A DNA stretch of 64,000 nucleotides from Lingula anatina (taxonomy: Eukaryota; Brachiopoda; Lingulata; Lingulida; Lingulidae): the NCBI RefSeq assembly GCF_001039355.2, contig NW_019773770.1, positions 372,001 to 436,000 on the forward strand, given 5' to 3'. The number at the start of each line of letters is the position of its first letter. Position 1 is the first letter of the stretch. The translations under genes and the position numbers were made by a program. Below, one piece after another: positions 37,091 through 48,100 of this stretch. The notes beneath the pieces were generated by a model. The model saw nothing but the letters and a program-made list of their open reading frames with translations, ran no database searches and was not told the DNA's origin.

Positions 37091-40000
37091 TGTGGTTTTT
37101 ATAAAACCACAGCCGACTTTCTCAACACTCCCTCTTTGGCGCAACAAGGCATTTACAGGATAGCAACTGTTCATTTTGGGCAAAAATGGATTTGCCTGGG
37201 ATAAACGACAATTTTCCCGTAGACCTACTTACCAATGAATCCGTTCCGACAATCACAGTTAGTCCCTGTTTTTTTTTTTTTTTTTTTTCTTATAAAAAGT
37301 TTGGTTATTTGTTATATTATTTGTATATTATTCTGAATTTGGCTAAAACTTGGATAATCTTGTGAACCGCCCATGTCTTTATGTCGCTTCTGAATCCCAT
37401 GCTTTGCAAATGTAAATTTACATTTTCGGATTTAAAGCAAAGAAAACAAAATTTTAAAAATATCGATTGGTAAAACAACCAGGAATCTTACAAACATGAA
37501 GAAATTTCGGTTACGGTTCGATTTGGTATGCAAACATCAACAAGACGACATAGGACAAGGTGTGCTTACATGCTCGTGGGCGTAAGTCCACCAATGACGC
37601 TCACAGCAGATTGCATTTTTGAAATTGTTACAAACTCTGAATTTGAACGGAAATGTTTTAGATGAAATTCGATGAAGTCAAGGCATTAATGTCAACTTTG
37701 ACTAAAAGTTGCCAAGTACAATCTGTTGTAAAATCCACTTTGTCTATTATCAATTCTTGCAAAAGTCTTTCAAATATTAATATTTTTAACTCACCCTTTT
37801 ACATAAATTAAATAATTCTGTCTTTTAGTGACAAATTCAAATTGCATAAAGTTTTGTTTTATATACAGATAAGATATTTTCTGTACCCGAATCGAATCGA
37901 ACACCCACTTTTAGAGTTCCACCGAGCCAATGAAAACGCCGAACCATTTTGCATATAATTGTTAAATATTTTATTTGGAGCAAAATAAACTACAAGTGAT
38001 GTATTCTCATATTTTCAAATATCCACTTGTTAAAGATTTTTAAAAAATTTTAATCACAACAAGTTTTGAATATTTAGATATGTAAAACAAAATTATTGAT
38101 ATCTGCATGAAGACTCGCCTTTTAAAAGTCACAAAATTAGTCCAAATTGCCAAGAATTTCAAAATGTGGCATCCTTTCAAATACCATTTATCTACCATTG
38201 TTTTTGTTTCATTTTAACCATAAGGTGCTGTGATATGGCTTTTTCTACATTTAATACAAGAAAATCCCAACAGTTAATGCTTTGAAGGAAAAAAACACAT
38301 TTTTACCGTTTTGAAAAAAATATTGTCACAAGCTGTTTGTGAAATAAATTTCAACATTTCACATCAACCAATACGTTCAAATACACTACAAGAGATACAC
38401 TTCAATGAGGAATGTGCAAAAAATCCCCTAGAGACACTGATTATTGAAAAAAAGGCAATTTAGCAATTGCAACAATTGCAACCTGGGCAAAATGGAGGGG
38501 CAAATCATGCTTTTACTTATACCACCTTGAATTCATATATTAAAGTCCAAAAATTTGTAATAAATGGCTTGTAACTTTCTGAACATAAATAATGTTCTCA
38601 TACGAGGACATAAACATCATTTCTGCGTCTGCTGCTCGATATACTAAAGATGCTGTTGAGTTATAATTGTTAAAAAGCAGCAGAATTATGAAAAAGGGAA
38701 ACTTTGGATCACATGACTGTTCCCTTCATACTTATACAAAAGTGAGGTCTGTTCAACAAATTAATGCCACAAATGCAAGCCATAATTAACAAATAATTAC
38801 AAAAAAATGGACATAATATTTAACCTTAACTTTAGAAAAATTAGTAATATTAAGATTTCAATCCAGATGAGCAAATTTAGTTAAATAACAAAAAACGTTA
38901 TATCCATGTTCTTTTTATGCACAGTTTAACAAGCAGACTTGGATTACCAAATCAGTTTGCAACTACATGTAATATTCGCAAAGAGTCTTAAATGTGTGAA
39001 GTTTATATACTCCATTATCAAACAAAATGATCGATTGTGGTCCGTAAAAATGGCACTTTTCACTCAACACGACAGCAAGTTTTCAAGCTTCAAAAGATTA
39101 TTCAGATACGAATTTTAAGTTACTATATTTTGAGTCACCCTCGCAATGGAGATAAAGACTTGTGAATTTCACACATGTTGATAGAATTATAGTAATTTGG
39201 AATCCCAAACAGGGTTCTCAGATCTTTGTTTTCGAAACAGTTTTGGATAAAGTAGACCTAAAGGGAAAATTGCTGAAATTTCCGGATTTTTTTCTGTTTG
39301 CTTTATTAAAGGTCTAACCGCATTGCATGCCTTCAAAATTGAGAACTTATTGTAATTCCATGAGTTCGAAGCGAGTGAAAATATTGTTAATGCTAAGTTA
39401 CGATTGACGAGTGAAATGCTCGCTATTTAGAAAATAAAAAAAAATATGAAAAATTTTTGTACTTTGACAAAATATCACGTGGGGATAATGTTGGTGGATG
39501 GCAAAACTCAGTTTTCAATATGCAGGCGTCAAACACATTCTTTTAATTGCACCAAGTTAAGTTTTCGACAAATACCTAAAACCATTGTATTAGAACATTT
39601 CGTTGAATCGGCTAAAACTGAAATATCCATATACATGGTACTTGGTATCCTGACCGCCTTTCATCCACAGCCTGGTCACTTAGAACTGAAGAAGTAACAT
39701 CTCTTCCTAGGGTTCAGGTTTCAAATAATCCATCGGGATAGGAGGCAGGAAGTGCTAAGTGGCCCCCTTCCTATTTATCATGATCAATTACCATAATTTG
39801 ACAGACAAAATTTGATTAACAATGTACTAGAATAGCAATGCACAGGAAGTTTTTGCTTCTCGCATATTTCAAAATACATTAGATTAAATAAATTAAATTA
39901 AGCTCCAAACCCTTACACACCCCAAAGTAAAATGGCATTATGTAGGTCACTGGCTATCCTTATATGGTCTGCTGCATGCTGCAATCTGAGCAGTTTTTGC

Positions 40001-40092
40001 CAGGTTTGACAAAACAAACCGTTCTATAGCGCCATCTGGAGGGGAACAGAAATGATCTTTTCTCTGCTGCAATCGGTAGCTTAGCAGATTGT

Positions 40093-40095
<3 letters not shown>

Positions 40096-40128
<33 letters not shown>
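40096..40128. repeat. (GT)n microsatellite
   Basis: Uninterrupted GT run of about 16 units. Confidence 0.97.
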
Positions 40129-40129
<1 letters not shown>

Positions 40130-41099
40130 GTCTGCGCTTAATCTTCAGCACCACAGAAATGGCGATAATTATGCAATTCGAACTGGCATACATATACAAA
40201 TAAAGTCATTTATAAGAATAACACCAACAGTACATGTTATCTACATCTGTACGGACATTATCTTTGCTCAGGGTCAGCTTTCATTTTTGATCTGTTAATA
40301 ATATAAATCCAAAATCTATGTAAAATGACCTTATAATACTAAACCAGAATACCATAATGTTACAATTTAATGATAAAATAAATAAACCCATTATTAGAAT
40401 AGAATTTAATAGATGAAAAGTGAATAGATAAACTATCAAAATTGGTTAAATACTAGTACTAGTATACTACCGAATTGAAATGAAAGAAAAAAGCACTGAA
40501 ATGACATATATTTCATTATGAAAACTTCAGCTAATAAAACAGGCTATGCAAGACGAACTTTGAGAAAGAGTCGATAGAGCAGCATCGTCGAATACTTCTG
40601 CAGTGGACTAGGGTCTACATGTAATAACGGCGATTCCATTTTCGAACACCTATAGATCAGCATATCGCTGATCACGAGATTTGCGACAAAAAAGGAAAGT
40701 ATCAATTTCATTTTTTCATATGAATTATATGATTATATTACGTGTCGGGGGGGGGGGGGGTCCTTATTCTTTACCCTGTGGTATAGTACTCAAGATAACT
40801 TAGTGCTGTCTCGTGTTTATTATCAAGTGAGCGTGCCATTTGCACAAACAATGTCCTATAGGCTTATCTCCTGGTAGAAAATATCTAGTAATGGCACGTA
40901 GCCACACACGAACTGACAACTAACTACCGAAAGACAAACGTTGTAAGAGCGGTGATATCTTTCATCCCACCATTCATTCTTTTTTTCTGTTATGGCGGTA
41001 ACAGTAGCAAGAAAAGGTGAAAGCAGCCGGTGTTAGATAACATTTCGTGCACTGTTGCTTCACAGACTGCCGACTGAAGACGCCCTTGGATAACTACAT

Positions 41100-42323
41100 A
41101 TGGAAAGAAAAGGGAGAGCAAAATATCTTGCTATTTGCATTTTACTCATCGCTACCATTGCCTTTATTAGTATTCATATGTGTGTTCGCACGAGAGGCTC
41201 TTGCAAGACCAGCAAGTTGAAACTGTTCACGGCACCGCACACATTAGTAAAAGAAGAGTTCAACAACAAGATGAACATAAGCAGTAGAGTAGAACAACAT
41301 TTCGAAAAGGATGAAGGTTCGATTAAAAAAGAATCTCCATTGAACCAGGCCAGGTATAGGATAATTAAAACACCGACACTGAGCAGTCAGAAGATAAAAT
41401 CAACTCTGACTGCCGGAGAGGCAAGGCTTTCGACGAAAATGCATAATGAAAATATACACAAAGCACGGTACAGACTAAAGCTGAACGCAAAATGTCCACG
41501 TGAAAAAGACGTCTATTTAGTTACTGTCGTTGAATCGGCCCCTGGTTCATTCACAGACCGCCAACAGTTTAGAGACACGTGGGGGAGCGTTAAAGAAACG
41601 GGAGGCAAATATATCCACACTGTCTTCTTGTTAGGAGCAGCTCCAAACGTGTCAATTCAATCAATCGTGGAGAAGGAGAGCGCAAAATACGGTGACATCG
41701 TACAGTACGATTTTGTCGACACTTATAGGAACCTTACGGTAAAAACAGTCGCCGCACTGCGATGGGTCCTGAAATTCTGCTCTCACGCAAAGACGATGAT
41801 GAAGACCGATATCGACGTCATAGTGCAATACTCTTTACTCGTAGACTTCCTGCAGTCCTTGGCGTTGAAAACCAACGGGGAACTAATGTTATATTTAGGC
41901 TGTGTCCTCAAACACATGCCCCCAGTGCGAGCCACGTCGTCGAAGTGGTTTGTCAGTGAGCAGGAATACGCAGGACACCGCTACCCAGATTATGTCGCAG
42001 GCTGGGGCTACCTTCTCTCGCTACCCGCAGTTAAATCTATAGTCCAGGCCGCACTGCAACTTCCATATCACCCGATGGAAGATGTCTTCGTTGGCATAGC
42101 TGCGGAAAAAGCTGGTGTCGCGCCTACGCAAAACAAATGGTTCGCTCCCGTGGTTAGTATGGGATATAGTTTCTGTTATTTCAAGCCGTTCTTGGTAATA
42201 CACCTGCCCGGTAATCGGTTGATGCGGTTGCAGTTTTGGTTGGATTTGAAGCAGTTTGAAAATGATAGTTGTAGCCACGTGAATCGAGGCGAACCACCAG
42301 AACACGTCTGTCAACTGCCGTAA
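41100..42323 (+). CDS. GT31 beta-1,3-glycosyltransferase, member C (407 aa, single exon)
   Basis: Predicted Golgi type II glycosyltransferase, the only cluster member on the plus strand. It has a short basic N-terminus, an anchor at about residues 9-27 (YLAICILLIATIAFISI) and a long stem to about 135. The catalytic domain has VYLVTVVESAPGSF, FRDTWGS, DTYRNLTVKT and MEDVFVGIAAEKAGV. The metal-binding motif reads KTDIDVIV rather than the DDD of its neighbours; the outer two acidic residues of DxD remain. It resembles pair B more than pair A (DTYRNLT, GIAAEKAGV, QFW.DLK). The frame is intact and the coding DNA is visibly GC-richer than its surroundings. Candidate poly(A) signal at 42772-42777. 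Confidence 0.92.
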   Translation: MERKGRAKYLAICILLIATIAFISIHMCVRTRGSCKTSKLKLFTAPHTLVKEEFNNKMNISSRVEQHFEKDEGSIKKESPLNQARYRIIKTPTLSSQKIKSTLTAGEARLSTKMHNENIHKARYRLKLNAKCPREKDVYLVTVVESAPGSFTDRQQFRDTWGSVKETGGKYIHTVFLLGAAPNVSIQSIVEKESAKYGDIVQYDFVDTYRNLTVKTVAALRWVLKFCSHAKTMMKTDIDVIVQYSLLVDFLQSLALKTNGELMLYLGCVLKHMPPVRATSSKWFVSEQEYAGHRYPDYVAGWGYLLSLPAVKSIVQAALQLPYHPMEDVFVGIAAEKAGVAPTQNKWFAPVVSMGYSFCYFKPFLVIHLPGNRLMRLQFWLDLKQFENDSCSHVNRGEPPEHVCQLP

Positions 42324-43698
42324 TATCAGATACGCATTCTACAACTTTGTCAACGATCGAATTTTCCAAAGTTTGTTCATCAGGATATTACACTTTATTA
42401 AAACCGTTTCCGGTTTGGCTGATATGTTTGCAGCTTTAATAGTTTTATATTACTGGTGTTACACCAAAAGACTGTCTGTAGATAGATTTTGCTCAATTAA
42501 CTACCACAGCCTGCAGAGGATGCAAGTGAAGGTCATTTTGAAAAGGAAAATTCCTGAATAAGCTCAAGATTTTCTGTATCATCTTTATACGATATCACAA
42601 TTTCAATCATAAAATTAAAAAAAAAACTGAACAATGGAAGATGAGAATTTTCAGATGGATTGTTCATTGGATTTTGGCGCAGTATTATATTTTAACACAT
42701 ACCCTGGTGTATCACCGTTTTTACTGGCATCATCGCAGATTTTTCTATTACTTTTCGCTTAATTGGGTTAAAATAAAATGTATAGGCATAAACATAAAAA
42801 CATACGCAATTTCAATCTCTTTTCTTGAACTAAGCCAAATGTAGAATTGCACACAATTTGCACAGGATAATTTTTTTAAAGCAGAGCAAGGCAAATCCAT
42901 CGCTTTAAACAACGTAATATACCCCAAGGACATGCCCAGGCGACCGAAAATGATTGTTGGTCGATTTACAATTACAAAAATCCCATGAAATGTGCGTTCA
43001 TTCAGGAAACCATGGGCAGAGCCAGAAGTACTGAACAACGAGGCAATGTTATTGCACCACTTCCTTTAATTACAAAATAATTCAAAGTTTATAAAAACTT
43101 TACTTTGATCATATGATGACTGGAAGTAATAGACTGATTAAATGCTTTAAGTATACAATATCAGCACCAACTGTTTGTGCTTTGCTGTTCTCTATCTGAT
43201 AAAGGACGTGTGTATTATCCAAAATAACAGATTGCGTAACTGAATTACACATGCAAAAAACAGTTAACTCCATTTTTTCTAATGGGCGCGGTCCTGTTTT
43301 TAATAATCAAGCAGTCTAGAACAGATGATATCAAGGTACATGTAGCACCGCTTGATGTAATTTCACTACTAAATAATAATAAGAATACAAAAACTAGCAC
43401 GTCTCTTTAAATTTCCAGTAATGCTATTATTGGCCATATATTGTCTAGTACATTCTTTCCAAATAGAGAGAGCTGCCTTCCTCTATAATAATGTGTTGTG
43501 CTGCTCGACATATCAGACTTACGCCTATCTTATATAATAACTGACATGAGCATGCAAATCAGAAATGCAGTAAGCCATCAAATCAAAAACGTGTTTATCA
43601 ACTACATTTACCATCTGTCTTAAAATGCACTGTATTACTATTTTTTTAAAAGTTTTTTAAGGAATATTTTCAGTTTTAACAACATGCTGATATTCCAC
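42324..43698. other. Spacer between convergent GT31-C and BRIP1
   Basis: The 3' ends of two convergent genes. AATAAA at 42772-42777 (plus) may end the glycosyltransferase transcript. No coding exon is seen. Confidence 0.7.
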
Positions 43699-45182
43699 TC
43701 ATTTCACTTGCTTGGATAAAATCCATGCCTGCAAGAAGAAAAAAAGACAAAAAGCAATAACCAAACAATAGGCTTACTTATTAACCAAGCTATTACGAGG
43801 ACTACTCACGATTACATGTGACCATAAATTTTCAGAACTTCCTTCAAGACAGCCTGTACCAATGTTTCACAGGCACACTACATAACTTTCAAGCCAATGA
43901 CACATTTTTTAAAAAAATTACCTCTTGACAAGTGAAACTGAAGAAGCCATTACACTACATCAAATTTTCTCACACAGCTGAGAAAGAGACTACACACCTG
44001 CCCCACAGAGTATTTGGACCCAGCGCCAATGGTGACAACATGGACCCCAATGACAGGTTTGTTCCTGACCGCGCCCTTACAGCTGGCACACCTGAGATAC
44101 TGGTAGCAACATTGGTCTGTACTGCACCACAAGCTGTTCACCTCCACACCTGGATACATAAATATCTCAATGTATTACACTGGACTACTTTCTTTATATT
44201 TTTTCATAAGAAAATTACCATCACTGTACATTTGAAGTTCTGATTTGTACTTTTTGGTGGCAATGAAAAACATATACACATAAAAAATCCTTGACTTACC
44301 TTACTGGGAGTATTTTAACCATTTTTTTACTACTGTGAAAAGCATTTCATTATCAAATTTCCAATAATTATTTTTTCAAACAACTGGGCTTTATTATCAA
44401 TATGCAAGGCCCTTATCCCATCAAGCAGTATTCTTTAGCAATACAGTCTGTACCAGTTAACTATGAGAGATTGATAAATTAATAACTTGGTTATTGGGTA
44501 GGAGATTAGCCCAAACCAGGCTGTGCACTAAACACAGCCAACTAACAACAAAGCAGGAATCAGACTTGTGAGAGTGAGTTAAACACCTTGAAGTGTAATC
44601 ACATGTTTGGACCTCTCAAAGTGTACTGAAACAGACAGACTGTATTGCTAAAGTGGGGCAGATATGAAGTATACCACACAGGGTTACAAGAGCCTCAGAC
44701 ACACAGAGGAAGAAAAAGAAGCAGGATCTGATCACCTCTGAGAGTCCCTCCCTCCCAGTCAGCGACTGCAGCACCCAGAGCCTTCCTGTCCATCTGGAAC
44801 ACATTCTCTGACCCACTGGACAGCCGACTGACCATCTCTGGGACAATCTGGCCTGCGTCTTTATTTGAGACTGGAAAGATATTGACAGCTTTGTGTATTT
44901 AAACCAAATTTTGTACCCAAACTGATTCACAAGAGTAGTTTGGCATTAGGTAGCAAGAAAAAGTTGAAATAGTTTCTATAAGCTTTGACATAACCATAAG
45001 GACACTTATTTGAATGCATGTTTAATGTTGTATCATATTTTCATTACCAGAATCTGTTATGGATGACAGATAAAAAAATTACAAATTAATCTTCAACGAC
45101 TATATCAAAGTTTCTTACCAGAGCCTCTCTTGCACAAGTCAGCACCACAAAGTTTGCATTGGAAACAACTGTCATCATCTGT
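43699..45182 (-). other. BRIP1: BRIP1 exons 25-28: C-terminal cysteine-rich module
   Basis: Residues 1407-1532. Exon 25 encodes [12 protein letters not shown] (cysteines 1412, 1415, 1418 and 1423), exon 26 a spacer, and exon 27 [16 protein letters not shown] (1481, 1486, 1487, 1493, 1496), then [12 protein letters not shown] and KYSVGQ. Exon 28 ends the protein with AWILSKQVK. Two CxxC pairs around a beta-rich segment suggest a zinc-binding fold. The general pattern recalls the Mis18/Yippee/RIG-I C-terminal zinc domains, but that is inference. Human BRIP1 has no such module. Confidence 0.8.
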
Positions 45183-48100
45183 CTGAAATGGATGGTGGAA
45201 TAAAAAAATATTTGAAAAGAGCTTGTAATTCTCATTATTTGTCTGAATAATTTAATGGGTACCACTTTCAAAGTCTGTTTATGATTTCTTACATCTTATT
45301 ACTTAAGACACAGCTATTTTTAACAACTTAATTGACAGGGTTTCCACCATATTTTCAAGTAGAGAGAGGTTCAATTTTCATTTCAACTTGAAAAACATGG
45401 AATATTCTTTAAATACAGATAAAAAGTATGTCTACAGAGATTGAACAAATTTTAAAGTCTATATGCTATGAGGCAAGACTTCTAGAGCACTGACCACACT
45501 AAGTATCATACAATACGAGAGAAAATAGTTGATGTCCTTGTTAAAAAGTGGAAGGAAGGGGGGGGGGGCACTTTTGCCAATAGTGCTTCAATGAAACACC
45601 ATGAGATAAAGGTTTTAGTTTAACACAGCTTGGAGGTCAGCAAAAGGGATGGTTATAGAAACTACATGTACCTGTTCTCCAGAGCAGTCCACCAGGTCTA
45701 GTATGTCCCGAGACTTCTGGCGTTTACTGGATTCACTTTTCCGTTCAACTCTGCTTCTCTTTTTTCTGTTCATGATTGTGTCATCCTCGTTGCCTTCTTC
45801 CTCAGTGGTACAGTTACCTTTGGCAGGTACATTCGTTTCTTTAAAAACAGATCTTTTTCTAGAAAGACTTCTGGACCTTTTGGTCCTGGTATTCACGGAG
45901 CTGGAATCTTTTTGGTTGGAAACAGCAATTGTAGCGTCCTCACCATCTTGAGGTTTGAGCTGAGGTTCTTTTTTAATTGTATTCTGGTCAGGTTCAGCAA
46001 TTGCATTAGAAATTGCTTCAGACATTTCATTCACAACCTTAACATCAACTGTCTCTTGGTCATGAAGTGTATCCTGACCCTCTAAGCTCATGGGCGCTGA
46101 GAATCCGTCCATTGATTCAGAGTCAAACAGAGGTGGTGTGCATGAAAATCTGGGACAACTTTCTTCTTGTTTCTCAGGAGATGGAGCTTTTTCAACTTCC
46201 TTATTCCTTCTATTGGCAGGAATGTTCACATGTTGGTAAAATTTATCTCGCTTTGAGGTTTGAACCAGAGACTTCGCTTTATTATCAATAATTCTCATTT
46301 CGCTTATGGCTTTACCATCAGAGGTTGTCCCTGAGAAAGGATGTCTCTTTTCAGGTTCAGGGTCATCTTTTCTGAATCTAAACATGTTCAATTTATCTTT
46401 CAATTTTCCCTTCAGTGTAATCTCTTGGTTCCTAGCTGCTGGCTCTTCACTTCTATTAGCAGCAACATCAGTACCACCTGCTATTTCATCACCCTCCTCA
46501 TCCCCCTCTCCCAAGGACAGCTTACACCTGGGTGTGCCAACCTCTGCATCTCTCTGGGATCCAGTGGCTTCTTTTTGTGAAGGAGGGCTCACAAACATCA
46601 GAGGTTGGTAGTTTCTTGCACCACCACTGCCTTCTGAAGTTGATCCTGTTGAAGACTTTGACCGTTTCTTATTTACTGCTGTACCCATGGTTGCCTTGGA
46701 TAATACTGGTAGCTCCACAGCTCCAGGGGTGGAAGACTGGGGTTTGCCATTTGCTGGCAAAGGGGTGTCAATTTGGGATTTTACGCTGCTAATGGCTGCT
46801 GTGGGAGTGAACATTATATCCTTGCCTTTTGGAGGTGCAGGACTAGTAAGAACGTACTGACCAATGAAAGTCTGTCCCATGTTTGCTTTAGTATCTCTCC
46901 CTCCTTGCTTGGTTTTGGTAATAGACTGTGGACCCACTGGCCTTGATTCAGCGTTTACAGGCGTTGTTTTTTTCAGTGCTGGTGAGGCGGAATGTTCTAC
47001 AACTTGGTTGACATTTTCATCTTTTGTCAAATCTGGAAAAAAAGTTGACAGATTGACATGTAAACAGATCTTCCCCTTAATGTGTCAAAACTAATATCAA
47101 AAAATATTTTTGACTTCATGTATATGCCTTCAGGAAGCATTTCTTTTCATAGATTCAGTAACAAAAATGAATGCGTGTCATAACAGTCCCCTTGGAGCAC
47201 ACTTCCCCCGTAATACTTCAATTAAATTAAAATCCAGTTGTAAGCTACAGTACCTATCACTAAGGAATTTCTCTGCTGCAAACTGGGGTCTTCTTGTGAC
47301 ATTGGAGTCTGAGTACTGGGAAGGAAACCACCTGCCATACTGGTATTCAAACTGAAAAGGAGAAAACAGAGGGCAAAATCAGATTATACATCTGACTGGG
47401 ATAATAATGTGAGATGGGTACAAAAAAAGAAAGAAAAAAAAAATTGGATAAATCATAAAGGAGGACTGAGGGAGGAGGCATTCTGTTAAAAATCTTACAT
47501 TTGTTTAAAATGAGCTCAGCTAGTGAGCAAAAATGTTCATTAGTTTGGCAGTTGGATTGTGAATGAAAATTATCAAACACCAGCCGAAAAACTTTCATGC
47601 AGTTAGCTTACGGCTATCAACATCAGCCGTAGCAGCCACCCATGAATAGGGACTGGGGACACCATTTACCTGCCATTTATAAGAGGGTCATGGCCGCTTT
47701 ACCACCTAGCAGTCAGTGAGGGTCAACATCTGCTCACATCAGTCTGATAAAGGCCTAAGTTCAGGGGCCGTAAGCTAACAGTATGACAGATTTTCAGCTT
47801 GTGTTTGATAATTTTCATTTATTGACTTACCTGGTGTTAGCAATAGTGTTGGTGGGTGGGTTCTCTATCATAGACTGTGTGAATTCTTTGAGAGACAGTC
47901 TGGCCTGGGTGAAGGTCACGTGGTTCTGGACTCGCTGGCGTACCCATTTAGAAAGACCTGGCAACAATGTCCCTTATGAAATTATTAATCTTATCTAAAA
48001 GCACAAATCAACAAGTATTATATTGGAAAATCATTTAAAGAAATCAAATCAAATCAAATCAAATTTCAGGTTCATATGGACACCAGGATAAAAATATATT

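Larger units (their letters stand above)
34205..41099. other. Intergenic spacer with tRNA-Gly
   Basis: Apart from the tRNA (36595-36665), a half-copy of the miniature element (36430-36521), a long hairpin (37031-37090) and a (GT)n run (40096-40128), I see no gene. 37100-40090 is notably AT-rich and featureless. Confidence 0.7.

Noticed and set aside
39446-39697. 83-codon plus-strand ORF
   Set aside because: AT-rich spacer without recognisable motifs, splice context or paralogue.
43932-44243. Plus-strand ORF of 103 codons
   Set aside because: It is antisense to BRIP1 exon 27, whose minus-strand frame joins in phase with its neighbours.
46306-46611. Overlapping plus-strand ORFs over BRIP1 exon 24
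   Set aside because: Antisense shadows of the 1361-base coding exon.
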